The notes under the pieces: model-generated
What the model was told of the DNA's origin: nothing
The model's database searches: none
The model's input: the letters and a program-made list of their open reading frames with translations, nothing else
Shown: positions 32,222-43,034 of the stretch, piece by piece
How the letters are laid out: the number at the start of each line of letters is the position of its first letter
Numbering within the stretch: position 1 is the stretch's first letter
Made by a program: the position numbers and the translations under genes
Assembly (NCBI GenBank): GCA_002946415.1
Contig: NJPS01000045.1
Coordinates: 496,001 to 560,000 of the forward strand
Direction of reading: 5' to 3'
Length of the DNA: 64,000 bases
Source: Rutstroemia sp. NJR-2017a BVV2
Lineage: Eukaryota > Ascomycota > Leotiomycetes > Helotiales > Rutstroemiaceae

Positions 32222-33142
32222 ATGTCCGCCGATTTCTGGGCCGGCTACATAAGCGGCGCCTTAAGCATCATAATCGGCAATCCGCTCGACCTCCTCAAAG
32301 TGCACCTCCAAGCCTCATCCCGCCCCGCTCTTCCATCTCCAACCCCCTCCTCCCCATTCCCCACCCCCAGCTCCCTCATCCGCGGCACCGCCGCCCCCAT
32401 CCTCACCAATGGCGCCCTCAACGCCCTCCTCTTCGTAACCTACAACCGCACCCTCTCCCTCCTCTCCCCCGCCCCTCCACCCCTCTGGACCACCTTCCTC
32501 GCCGGCACCCTCGGCGGGCTCGTCTCCTCGCTGATCTCCACCCCCACGGAGCTAATCAAATGCCGCGCGCAGCTCTCCTCTCCCCCACAATCTTCCTATT
32601 CGATCCTCAAATCTACGCTTCGCACTACTGGACTCCCGGGTCTGTATTACGGCGGCGGGGTTACGGCTTTGAGGGATAGTATCGGGTATGGGTTTTACTT
32701 CTGGTCGTATGAGTTGTGTTCGCGGGTGTTTGCGGAATATTACTCTTCGCAATCGCGGGATGGGACTTTGAGTTTGAGTTCCCGTGAAGAAGCGGCGAAG
32801 ATTTTGCTTTGTGGGGGGATAGCGGGGGTGGTGACGTGGGCGAGTGTTTTTCCTCTAGATGTGGTGAAGACAAGGGTGCAAGCGCAGGTACTGCATGTGT
32901 CGGGAGGAGAGAGGGGGTCGCTTTTGAGCTCGGGAGTTCTGGAGAAGAAGGGGGCGTGGGAGATAGCGAGACTGGCGTATAGGAATGAGGGAGCGGGGGT
33001 GTTTTTTAGAGGGCTGGGGGTTTGTAGTTTGAGAGCTTTTATTGTGAATGCGGCGCAATGGGCGGTGTATGAGTGGATTATGAGGGAGTTGAGTGCGAAG
33101 GGGGAGGGGGTGAAGATGGGTGGAGGTGAGGTTTTGGTATAG
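32222..33142 (+). CDS. Mitochondrial carrier family (SLC25) protein
   Basis: A single exon of 306 aa; ATG 32222 gives MSADFWAGYISGA. Three repeats are marked by the carrier signatures PLDLLKV (about 21), PTELIKC (about 115) and PLDVVKT (about 213). Each is followed by a matrix helix and, in repeats 2 and 3, by GLPGLYYGGG or GAGVFFRGLG. Six membrane helices are expected in the inner membrane. Substrate is not clear; the basic-residue pattern recalls the ornithine/carnitine branch, but I would not assign it. The promoter is shared with RAD54 (555 bp between starts). Confidence 0.92.
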   Translation: MSADFWAGYISGALSIIIGNPLDLLKVHLQASSRPALPSPTPSSPFPTPSSLIRGTAAPILTNGALNALLFVTYNRTLSLLSPAPPPLWTTFLAGTLGGLVSSLISTPTELIKCRAQLSSPPQSSYSILKSTLRTTGLPGLYYGGGVTALRDSIGYGFYFWSYELCSRVFAEYYSSQSRDGTLSLSSREEAAKILLCGGIAGVVTWASVFPLDVVKTRVQAQVLHVSGGERGSLLSSGVLEKKGAWEIARLAYRNEGAGVFFRGLGVCSLRAFIVNAAQWAVYEWIMRELSAKGEGVKMGGGEVLV

Positions 33143-33620
33143 AATTGGAGGGTTTGGATAGAACTAGATATTATACTTGGATAGACTATTGTATATGCGG
33201 GCAACGAAGATGGCTATGGAACAAGTTAGTGTTGAGTCTCGGCCATTTGGGCTTTTGTATATTTGCGTCGAAGACACTGTATAGCATGCGTTGAGAACTG
33301 GGGAGTCACGTTGTAATTAGTCAAAGATCTGTCTAAGAAAGTATACAGGATAGATATTTTTTTCTTGGGAACAAATAGATTGTCTCATTTGCGCACTCCT
33401 CGCATCTTAAATTTCGTATCTGAAAAGAGCATAAGCATAAATAGATCTGACCCGCCCTAGCACCAATTCGCCCATCACACCAACAGCCATCTGATCCCGC
33501 ACCGATACATTTGTTTGAGTTGATGAAACGAAGAAAGCAGAAAAACGCCAGGCGTAGATCCCCTAACAGAAAAGAAAGCCATATGGTCATGGAAGCTTCA
33601 TCAGCAGGAAAGCTCGAAAT
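33143..33620. other. Convergent intergenic region
   Basis: 3' flanks of the carrier gene and of the next minus-strand gene. No gene seen. Confidence 0.6.
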
Positions 33621-34633
33621 CTACTTCTTCTCCTCGAAATAGAATTTGCCAATTCGAGCCTCCTCAGGACTACCCAGCGCTCGTCGCCCTGCTACCGAAT
33701 CATCAATCCTATCTTTCATGATCCTTTCCGCAACTTCTGTGCCCAAGCCTCCTCCCGAATTGCGATTCCCTGCTGCACTTCGAGCTGTACCTGCGTCATC
33801 CATCGTTCCATCTAATGTTCTCATCTCCGCTCTTCGTTGTTCCGCAAGGCCCGCTGCACTAGCTGGTGTCCCCGGCACACTATTTTGCAACTCCTTTGCC
33901 AGATTACTCTTTCCGACCGCCGCCGCTGGGCTCGCGAGTAAATTGCTTCTGCTATATGTAGGTCCGCTCATGGTGCTGCCCGCCCCCTCTCCAAAGCCCA
34001 CCAAACTAGTATCATCACTCATCCCATCCCCGTCAATTTCTTCGTCCATTGCAGACGCAGAAAACGTATCTCTGTCGTCCATTTCCCGGAAATTGTTGTC
34101 CATGCTAATACTCTCATCATCGTCGGCGTCCGTCTGGGCTTTAGTGCTGCCCGATGCCCATGTGTTGGTGCGACCAGTTGTAGAGCCAGTTGCAGATGCG
34201 GTGCCGACAGTCGACATGCGCGTGGTATAGACGGGGTTACCGGCTTGATCGAAGTATCCGGGGATTTGCCCGGCGTTGGGTCCCGGCGCGGAGGTGGCGC
34301 CGGCGGGGTTTTGTTGTGTCGCTGTTGTTACGCGCTCGAGACCGGCAAGACGGGAAATGCGATCGGCACGTTGCGCTTCGAGGGTGTTGCTTGAGAGAGT
34401 GTGTTGGTGGTGAGAGCTGGCGCTGGGGTGGGCAGATCCGCGATGGCCATCTTTGATAGCTGTGGTAGACAGGGCAGAGAGTGAGGTGGTAGTAGAGTTG
34501 GGGGTTCCGCTGGTGATTTGGTCAGTATGGTGCTTGAAGGGAATTATGGGGGAATGAATTACGGGGCATCAGTGGGAGTATCGGGATTTGAAGGAGGTTC
34601 AGGCATTCCGATCAAAGTTGGGGTGGCCGCCAT
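33621..34633 (-). CDS. Hypothetical disordered protein
   Basis: Exons 34633-34563 and 34509-33621, with a 53 bp intron, give 319 aa. ATG 34633 gives MAATPTLIGMPEPPS. The second exon is open throughout, so the first internal Met (MSTVGTAS) is not the start. The protein is rich in S, T, G and A. A helical block EAQRADRISRLAGLERV lies at about 78-94, PGYFDQAGNPVYTTRM at about 117-132, an acidic centre follows, and the C-terminus is helical (AERIMKDRIDDSVAG, then ARIGKFYFEEKK). No domain is recognised and no membrane helix is seen. Confidence 0.7.
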
Positions 34634-36704
34634 GATGAGGGAGGTATGGGTGCGATGGAATGGTATTGCTTGATGGATTATTTGATTGACTGGTGTGCGA
34701 TTTTGACGTTGTGAGGATTGGGTCGTTGTTGCCTTTGTTTGAAAGTCGGTGGTGTGGTTATGGAGTATTGAGAGTGCCGTAGTAGTTCAATGTGTGTTAC
34801 TTGGTCGTAGATTCACGGAAAGCCATAATAAGATTTACGGTTTATACTTTATGCCTTATATCCTTGTCAAAGCTCCATACCGATTGGCTGATGTCTTAGA
34901 TGTTTTTACCAAGATAATTTGGCTTCAAAACCTCGGCCGACGGTATTACGTCGTCGTACCTGGGAGAATCGTGAAGTTACTTGGTTAAGACATTGAAGCC
35001 GAATTACTCCTTTTATCAACTTGTATCTGATCGGCGTCAGGAAGACGAACGCAACACGATATCTGCGAAAATGTCCCAAAAATGTCCCCAAAATGTCCCC
35101 AAAATGCATATGACGCAGTGCCAAGACACTAAAATGAGACCCGATGAACCCCACATTCAGCCTTTCCGGATTCGCCAATGTGTTGGAACTTACCCTACCG
35201 CCTGGGACACCAAAAAGACAAGGCAATAAAAACACGCTCACAATTCGCATTCGCTTTCTCCTTGTTTACGACTCGGGCATTGGTCCCACTTACTATACCT
35301 TACTATACAAACTGCCACTGCCAGCGGTTACCTCGAAGAGGTGTTTTTCGGTAATGAAACATGCATCCTCAATCGAGGTCGCTTGTATGCAGTGAGCACC
35401 GTTGCTAAGAGGCTATGTTACTGCTCCACGTGGGGCATGCATTAAATACCACCTCGAAGTACCCCTATCTTGACTGCATTCAATTGCTCGCTTGGGCTGC
35501 CTTCAACATAGAGACTCGTGATACCTATGAGGTGATAACCCTGTAGGGAAGTATTTGCAATCTTTGCCAGTGGACAGCATCATACAGAAGGATTCGATAT
35601 TGTTGAAGATCATTTTCTACCGGTCGGCCACGATCCAGTGTATCGTCTCTCGCATCATGAATTACTTGCTTCAATTGATTACGCCTCGATAGCTCTCAAG
35701 TGCTAAGATTGTACACTCAGTTGCTCGAGTGAGCATTTCATGAGTCGTGTCACTATTTGGGGGCGTCTGATTTTTCGCGGCCCATACAAAGACCTTCTGA
35801 TAGATTGTTGGTATCACCACGAATTTGACCCGCCACCGGTACCGGCACGCGAGATCTAGATTCTTGTGAATACATTCGTCGAATGTTCTATCAGAAATCA
35901 GGGATGAATGTGGAGGCGAGACACTACCAAGGATACTCGGAGAGATCGCACAAGTAAATTTCGTCCCGGCCTTTGGGTTCCAAAGACTGCCTTGGGAGGG
36001 CGTACTTTCTTTGCTGCATGTCACCTCGCGATTGCATCCCTTAAAAGGATAATCTATACCAACGGTTGACTCCCCGCGCAAGAAAGCCAATCTGGAATAC
36101 TTCCTCCAATACCCCCCATGAATCATCAAGTCCAGGGGAAGGCGAGGCGCAAGAGTTATTCAGAAGTATCCTTGAAAAGCATCTTGACCAGTTCTCGGCC
36201 CTCGACACCAATACCTCCCCCCCTATGGTACAGGGACAGAAGTTTTTGTCACCGCTACAAGGTTCGCTACTTGCTTGCAAGTGATCCTACAGACAGGCCA
36301 ATGATATGCTTCAAAATGAGTATGATTGCATCAACTTAGCCACACGGTTCTCGCTGCCCGAAGGGAAGGTCAAGAAATAGGTGCCCAAAGCCTTATCTGG
36401 ACCCCTAGATCACCTACCTGTGAATCGAAAAGGCTGATTATCGCCACGACGTCAGGCTAGTGGTGTGGAGGAGAAAAGGTATTGCGTGCCTATTTAACCC
36501 ACTACATGATCCTCGATCTTAACCCATACCCACATCATCTCGACTTTGAACAAATACCACACAAAACACACACAAAAACACACACAACCGACCAACAAAC
36601 GTACTCATAACCACAGCTCCGCATTTCCATCCATCACTCCATATTCCCATTCATCCATCCCAAACTCTACCACTACACCCCCCACCACATCCCCACCCCT
36701 CCTA
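34634..36704. other. Intergenic region with doubtful ORF and short tandem repeats
   Basis: About 2.1 kb. Three copies of an 11-bp AAAATGTCCCC-like unit lie at 35068-35105. A 151-codon minus frame is listed separately. The last 150 bp is CA-rich leader of the next gene. Nothing else is seen. Confidence 0.5.
35671..36126 (-). CDS. Hypothetical ORF, doubtful
   Basis: ATG 36126 opens 151 codons with a mixed composition (several Cys and Trp). Its start overlaps another minus-strand frame ending at 36041. No domain, signal peptide or helix is recognised. It may be a relic or chance. Confidence 0.22.
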   Translation of the reverse strand: MIHGGYWRKYSRLAFLRGESTVGIDYPFKGCNREVTCSKESTPSQGSLWNPKAGTKFTCAISPSILGSVSPPHSSLISDRTFDECIHKNLDLACRYRWRVKFVVIPTIYQKVFVWAAKNQTPPNSDTTHEMLTRATECTILALESYRGVIN

Positions 36705-37581
36705 ATGCCCCGCCCCTCCCCCTCCCACACGCACGAGCTCCCCCTCCCCGTTGAGCTACACTTCGGCCGCAAAGACAAAGACGGCGCGGAGCGGCTCGCG
36801 CTCGTGGCCTACGACCGCGGCGATCCCGAGCGCAACGACGACGGCACGCTGAAGTGTCCGTGTATCTGGTTTGACGGCAAGGGGCACGCGCATAACTCGT
36901 ATATCAATTTTAATACTGGGCGTTCGCATGGTTTTATAGGCAAGATTCATATGCCGGCGGGAAAGGCGATTGATATGTTTTATCCGGTGGCTGCTATGGT
37001 ATGTACTGTGTGAAAAGGGGAAGTGGGGAGAGGAGAGGAGGGGAGAGGAGAGGAGAAGGAGGAGAGGGATATGAATGAGATGAATGGTTGGCTAATGGAT
37101 CGGTGGTGTAGTGGAGTGTATATTCAATCATCGCCTTCCAACTCAGCAAAGTCGACACAGTCGTAAGTCCCCCTTCTCCCTCCCCTCCTCATCCCCACCC
37201 AACTAACCCTCCCAGGCATCCAAACTCCCCCTGCACCTCCCCTCCCCCTCCTACTCCTTCATCCTCTTCACCAACCACCTGCTCTCCACCCTGATTTTCC
37301 CCCTCCCCCGCAGCGTCTTCACGTACCACCCGGACGCGACCGCGCTCGCGAAACTGAATTCTGTTGGTGCCGCAGGTACCGTGGCCGCAGAGGAATTCAC
37401 AAAAACTGTGTATTTAGAATTTCACAAATTAGTGGAAGAGAAGCCTGGGGATTTGTTCAGTGTAAGGGATCCGGAGGTGTTGGGACGGGCGGCGTGGGAT
37501 GGCGGGGAAGAGAAGGAGAAGGAGAGGGAAATGGTGAGGGAGATAAGGGATTTGAAGAGGTTGATTAGGGGGTTTTATTAG
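36705..37581 (+). CDS. Hypothetical protein
   Basis: Exons 36705-36998, 37112-37162 and 37216-37581 give 236 aa. The first Met is MPRPSPSHTHEL. The frame is open further up, but with no ATG. The fold-like part contains ELHFGRKDKDGAERLALVAY, CIWFDGKGHAHNSYINFNTG, FIGKIHMPAGKAIDMFYPV and, across the middle exon, WSVYSIIAFQLSKVDTV. The last exon has a hydrophobic run (SYSFILFTNHLLSTLIFPLP) and a charged helical end. No family is recognised. GTATGT and GTAAGT donors and phase-0 joins support the model. Confidence 0.6.
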
Positions 37582-38244
37582 GGGGGAGGAGGGGGAAGGG
37601 GTGTATTGTAGGTTGGGTGGGGATGGGGGGTAATGGTTTAGGTTGATGGGTTGATGGATGGATGGATTCAAAGGGTATAGTATCTGTTTACTCTATTGCG
37701 TTGTTACTAGGTTTCATTTTTCATTCTTCTAACTCTTTTGAAAGGTTTGATCGACTGTATGAATAACGAATCTCTCCCTCCCTCTCTCTCTCTCTCCTAC
37801 AATAGCGAACCCGCACCCATGTGACCATCTTTCAAGAAACACGTAATACTCAACCTCATAATTCAAAGCTATATGTAGGAATCACAACACATCAATTCAT
37901 ATTCCTCTCTCCATTCCCACCACATGCCATGCTACGCCTTCTACTATACAGTCGATTGAAACTCCTCGCATTGCTTGCACCTAACATGCAATGAACGATA
38001 TGATGTCAGTGCGTTGGCGCCCGCCCCAATCTAACGTATGCGACCTATCTATCACATCATATCCTATCCTATCCATGTTCGAGCGTGGAATACGAATAAG
38101 CATAAGAAAACCCATCCATTACTTTTCCTCCTCAGATAGCCGCCACCCTACCCCTCGATTACCCAAACGCCGACCAAGTTCTTAATTTTAAGAAAGGATA
38201 GATATCATCTGCTAATAAACCTGTTTATCAATGCGCATCTAACC
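37582..38244. other. Convergent intergenic region
   Basis: Contains a GATG-rich run near 37640-37670 and a CT microsatellite at about 37775-37797. No gene seen. Confidence 0.6.
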
Positions 38245-40874
38245 TCACTTACTAAACGTCGCACTCCTCCCCGCCCTCTCCGTCTGCACTCTCCTCATCC
38301 CCTTCCCGGCATCCATACTCTTCGCATACGGATCGAACGGTTTTTTCGACCTGCCGCCCTTCTTCTCTGTCTTTTCCCTCTTTGCATGGAGTACCGATTC
38401 CGCTTTACTGTAATCGAAATCCTCTTCTTCTTCCTCTTCTTCCCCTTCTTCCTCTTCCTCCTCATCTTCCTCAGCAGTCGAGTTCTGTTCCTTTTTCAGT
38501 AGCTTCTTCGCTTTGCGTTCCGCTCTCCGTGCCCGTTTCGCCGCTTTGGCTGTGGCCTTTTCGTGTTCTTCTGCGGAGTCGTTGAGCGAGATGTCGTACT
38601 CGCCGGTTGCTTCTTCGGGTTCGGGTTCGGAGATTACTTCGCTCTTGCGCTTGGCGCCGCGCTTGAGGACGAAGGGCTCGTCGATGGGAGTTACGGGGGT
38701 GGCTGTTGGGGTTGGTTTGGAGGGGGTAGTGGCTTGACGCGAGCGGTCTGTTAGGAGAGCTGATGAGGGAGCAAATACTTCTTCAGAGAGTTGCGGTAAG
38801 GGGATGGCAAGTCTCATGCCGTTTGACTCGGGTGCAGCTGGAGTGGGGTCCCAGATACTGCTTCCGAATGCCCCACCCCAGAATGAGGATGTTCCTGTTG
38901 TGAGTTCTGTCGAGTCTACTGGTGTAACGTCGATTTTGGATGGGGAAGAAGCTATTGCAGCTCTTGCGATGGCACCGGCGGTATCGGGTTTGAGGATATC
39001 TATCGACTTTGGTCCGTCTTTGCCTCTTGCCTTTGCTGTCTTGATGAGTTGTAATAAGTCTTCAATGCGAGATTTGACGCTATGTGAAATAGGTCGAACT
39101 ATGTTTAGCAAAGCCATCATATCCATAGGCATCAATTTAGCGAGACTGAGAATGACTGAGTTTGGCATGACGAAGTTGATGCTGTCGTCGTCTTTTCGAG
39201 CGATTTGGTCTCGCCATTGATGCACAGCTTTGAAGACGGAAAATTGCTCGCTATTGAGAAGAGACGGGGTCTTGTAAATTAACGAGAACCATCCTCCCGG
39301 CCCTCTCCCAGTCTCCGCATTGTAGACCTGTCGTTCAAATCGAAGTAAGGATGTCTCTTTTGATCTCTGCAGTACTTGCTCTATGAGATTTTCCTCGGGT
39401 ACCTCGGCATTTGATTTCTCAACGAGTTCATTCCGTAGCATATCATAAATATAAAGAAGGAAGTGAGTATCTGCCCTGGCGTAGAAGAACATTTCTTCTG
39501 GTAATGGCCTTGTATAAATTAGTATATAGAGCCTTGAGCTTCAAAATGATAGAAAGACATTGTACCTTATCCGCCAATCTGCTAGTTGGTATTTCTTGTC
39601 GGCATCAAAATCGATGTATTTCTTTAACAAGAAGGCTAAGCTTCCACCCGCGAATCCTAGAGCTTTGCAAGCATAGTGAGTATCGAATAAACCAACAACG
39701 TAAAGTCCAAGGTCTCGCTGTAGCCAAACAATATCCATGTAAGCACCATGGAACACCTTGACGATGCTTGGGTCGGCAAAGACCTCATTGAGTACCTGTA
39801 GCTTTTGTCTCCATGGCTTCAGCGTATCTACAATCCAGTCCTTTTTGCGGGTACTGACTTGCATCAATGATACAAGTCCCACATAGGAACGTGCATCATG
39901 ATGCTCCAGATCGACTGCAATTTCCTTGGCCCCCTTGAGCTCCTCTAGCATCTCTAGGACACCTTCGTACGTATCCACAAAGGTCGCCGATGTAGTTTCA
40001 ACTGGAAGGTACGGTATCGGGTCTGCTTGTTGGTATACAGCGTCAGTATACTTTAATTGAAGTATTTCGGTTTCGTAAGGATGTTTATATCTAAATTGGC
40101 TGTTAGTGTTTCCAATAGTGCAACCCATCTTCTGGAGATTTAGAAATCTTGTCCTCCATCTTTTACGAGCAGACTTGCTTAAGACCTGGACTTCGTTCCC
40201 TGGACCTAGAGGGGAATTCGATGGACATAATAGAGCGAGAGGAAGAAATTTAGTGTAATCATACTGCTTCTGGTCCCATTCATTTGTGAATGTGCCAAGG
40301 CTTTCCTCCAACGGCACTGTCGCATGGGGTTTCGTGCTGAGCAGGGGTTGCCAAGGTGATGTATCATTATTGTCGGGCTTGACTTCGAATGCGAGCTGCG
40401 GCTTCACGAGATTTTGCGTCCGGAGCGAGTGGTCGAGACCTTTCCTTTGAGGTTTGGGAGCAGCGGCAGGCTGACAAAGATTAGTTCAATTGATCAATTG
40501 GATACGCTCGTCATAATCACCTCATCCACAGCCTTGCGCTTGATTACGCCAGTATATTCATCGAGGCAAGTGTCGGTTTTTTCCAGCAAGGAATCCACGA
40601 CGTCTACCACATTGCGCCAATTGTTATCCACATCTTCGGCATCTTCGAAAGTAGGCGCTTGCTGATCTGATACGGCAGCTGCAGATTTGAGTAAACTTAT
40701 CGAAAGCGCAAGTAGACGTGAACTTTGTTCTTCGAGAGCAGTTCCCACCTCCGGATTCAATGAACGATGGAACCCAAGATCTTCTGAAGCTATTTGACCA
40801 GCAGTTTTGATTGTTGATACAAGCGCGGCTTGCACCTCCGCCTGCATAGACTTGAAGTCCGGCGCATCGTCCAT
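38245..40874 (-). CDS. RRP6: Nuclear exosome 3'-5' exonuclease Rrp6
   Basis: Exons 40874-40521, 40470-39566 and 39508-38245 give 840 aa. The N-terminal PMC2NT domain (about 1-110) would bind the Rrp47 cofactor. The DEDD-Y exonuclease shows EIAVDLEHHDARSY (D and E), FHGAYMDIVWLQRD (D) and YARADTHFLLYIYD (Tyr/Asp). The HRDC domain follows (FSVFKAVHQWRDQIARKDDD onward). The C-terminus is an acidic run (EEEEEEGEEEEEEEDFDY) and a basic nuclear tail. Rrp6 trims and degrades nuclear RNAs on the exosome. All junctions restore the family sequence; for example WRI-R-PLPEEMFFY spans intron 2. Confidence 0.96.
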
Positions 40875-41324
40875 GATTGGGGAGGATTCGTCGTTGTCGT
40901 TGACGTGGTGGTGGTTGTTGTTGTTGTGAGAAAGAATGGATTGGAATTCTCTCTTTCACCTATTTTGAGAGACTCGAATTCCGAATAATTATTTTGCTCA
41001 AAAAAAGCTTAAGGTTCCGTCTTTGGCACATTGACCCCTGTCGATTTACCAGTGGGGACTTATTTAGCGTGATCTGGGAATCCTTGTTGCAGCTCGCTTC
41101 TTGCATTTCTTTGGGATTTGGGGACGAGGGGACTTTGCGTTTGGTTCCTCCGCATTTCATCCGCTTAAGCAACTAATTCAACCAACCATTATACATTATA
41201 AAACTCGGCAGAATCATACGCACCACCTCATATCATTTGGATAGTGACGCTTTTCAGATATTTGCTACTCACAATTGAAAGTGGCCTATCGAGAAGCACC
41301 AACCATACATTCCTCGAGAATAAC
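40875..41324. promoter_or_regulatory. Divergent promoter region RRP6 / MDM35
   Basis: 450 bp between the two start codons. A GTTGTTGTTGTTG run lies at about 40890-40930. No open frame with coding character. Confidence 0.5.
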
Positions 41325-41785
41325 ATGTCCGCCTCACTCGCCCCCGAATGCAATGAGGTCAAAGAGTATGTTCGCATGATGGCGGTTCAAAATGCTGATG
41401 GAAGATACCCATGAGCTAATTACATCCAGACGATATGATTCATGTTTTCTGAAGTGGTACAGTGAAAGTCAGTGACGTTGATTTCCGGCTTGAACAATCC
41501 ACTGACAGTCATCATCAGAATACCTGAGGGGTAAGGGTACAACGGACGAGTGCGAAGCCTTGTTCAAAGATTATAGGAAGTGCTTAACAGTGAGCTTCCA
41601 ATTCCTTCAGTAGTTCTGGATGGGTTTTGACGCTAAGATGAATAGGGCGCCTTGAAAGAGCGTGGTATTGATAAGATGCTTGAAGAAGCTCGAGAGGATC
41701 ACAAGGAGAACGACGCGGCAAATATGCGGCGAAGTTGTAAGTTACCTTCTTGCACTGAAGCTTCGATTCTGACCCTCGACCAGGA
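41325..41785 (+). CDS. MDM35: Mdm35/TRIAP1-type twin CX9C protein
   Basis: Exons 41325-41365, 41430-41467, 41519-41589, 41646-41736 and 41784-41785 give 80 aa. It contains two CX9C pairs: ECNEVKERYDSC and ECEALFKDYRKC. Between them are FLKWYSEKYLRGKG and after them the long helix ERGIDKMLEEAREDHKEND. The protein sits in the mitochondrial intermembrane space, where Mdm35 pairs with Ups1/Ups2 to carry phosphatidic acid or phosphatidylserine between membranes. The last intron (47 bp, GTAAGT, CTGAC branch, CCAG) splits the stop codon as T|GA. If it is retained, the frame runs on to 42065. The spliced form matches the family length. Confidence 0.92.
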
Positions 41786-42604
41786 GGACGCTGTAGCCAG
41801 ATTTATATTTGATCCAAATGTATACAATATCTGCATAGGACTGGCGTTTGGACGAGCTTACGAACGGACTTCACTCCCGGAATCTACTCTACTTTGGGGA
41901 TATAAACGTCCTTTGTGGACGAGCACGACTGGAATACTGCCAAAGCAATATGTGATCAACTGCCTTGGTGTACACCTGCCATCGTTATTAGCAGTCCTTG
42001 GACAGGCTGTCAGTCGTTGGATCGACCACGATGTCGGATATTATTTACAAAGCCTTTGCTCTTGATCTTTATCGAATAGGTGTGATCATACTGTGTATAC
42101 GCAACTCTTCACATATTTGTATAAAACCAATATATACAGCACAAGTACTCGTCTCTTCATACTTCATCGTAGCTTTAGAACCCAAAAATCGGGGAATGCC
42201 GAGATATTATCATATTGCACGTGACGTCTACCTTACCCTTTTCGCTATTTTGAGGGCGAAAAGCTTAATTTTGCTGATCCCTGCAGAAGAACAAATTGAC
42301 ATTCAGCCTCCCTCAGTTCTCCAGATAAGTTTAAACTCCGTCTTGGACTTGGTGGATATCCACTCGAATTCTGGACCGCGACCTAAGCTTATTGAACATG
42401 TGGAATTCGAACCTCATATAAACACCAAACTCGATTACCATTCTACAACACTCTCATTGCCTTCGGTCCATGTTCTTCTGCGCATTCATAGATTACTGCA
42501 CAATCGCGTTGGTCGAGATACATTAGCTTTCGCACTGCTTTAACCCCCCTCCTTACGAGCGAACGGTGATATAGAGGTGATGCGCCAGCAATAGAAAAAG
42601 ATTC
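41786..42604. other. Intergenic
   Basis: 3' flank of MDM35 and leader of the next gene. Open frames here (for example to 42543) have no recognisable content. Confidence 0.5.
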
Positions 42605-42901
42605 ATGCACCCTTTCTCCATCCTCACACTTGCGATCTTCGTAGCCGGCTACATCACTGCGAGGTGGGATCTGGTTACTCGACTTTATGAACTTGCCATC
42701 TTCGCATGGGATCACGGAGTAGTGGTTAGCAAAACTCTAATGTCTCAACTTGTCGACCTCTCCTGCTAATATTTGATTTACTTATAGTCGCGCACGCTTA
42801 AAGGATTCGCAATTCTTTCCATCTTCTTTTTTCTGTTTATTATACCGGTAGAAAGGCTCGCGACGAGGGAGGCTCAACTGGTACGGATACAACTTCTTTA
42901 G
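42605..42901 (+). CDS. Small two-helix membrane protein
   Basis: Exons 42605-42724 and 42788-42901, with a 63 bp intron (GTTAGC...TATAG), give 77 aa. The first helix runs about residues 3-18 (PFSILTLAIFVAGYI). A polar loop follows (TARWDLVTRLYELAIFAWDHG), then a second helix at about 46-61 (GFAILSIFFFLFIIPVE) and a basic tail. The clean in-phase join and the conserved look of the loop argue for a real gene. It ends 133 bp before GPI1 on the same strand. The two-helix, under-80-residue form is like that of small accessory subunits of ER enzymes, but I do not recognise the family and no function is proven. Confidence 0.65.
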
Positions 42902-43034
42902 CTGCGGACAGTGTACCTGACAATTTTCTAGCATCCAAGGTCTGGAAGTGTGGGAATATCTGCGCGAGAACAACTGAGACGGAGGGGTTCATTTTGAGGC
43001 AAAGGTGTCTTTGAGGACTGGACGATTGGTTGTC

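Noticed and set aside
41998..42543. 181-codon plus frame after MDM35
   Set aside because: No domain, no splice support, falls in the 3' flank and promoter of the next gene.
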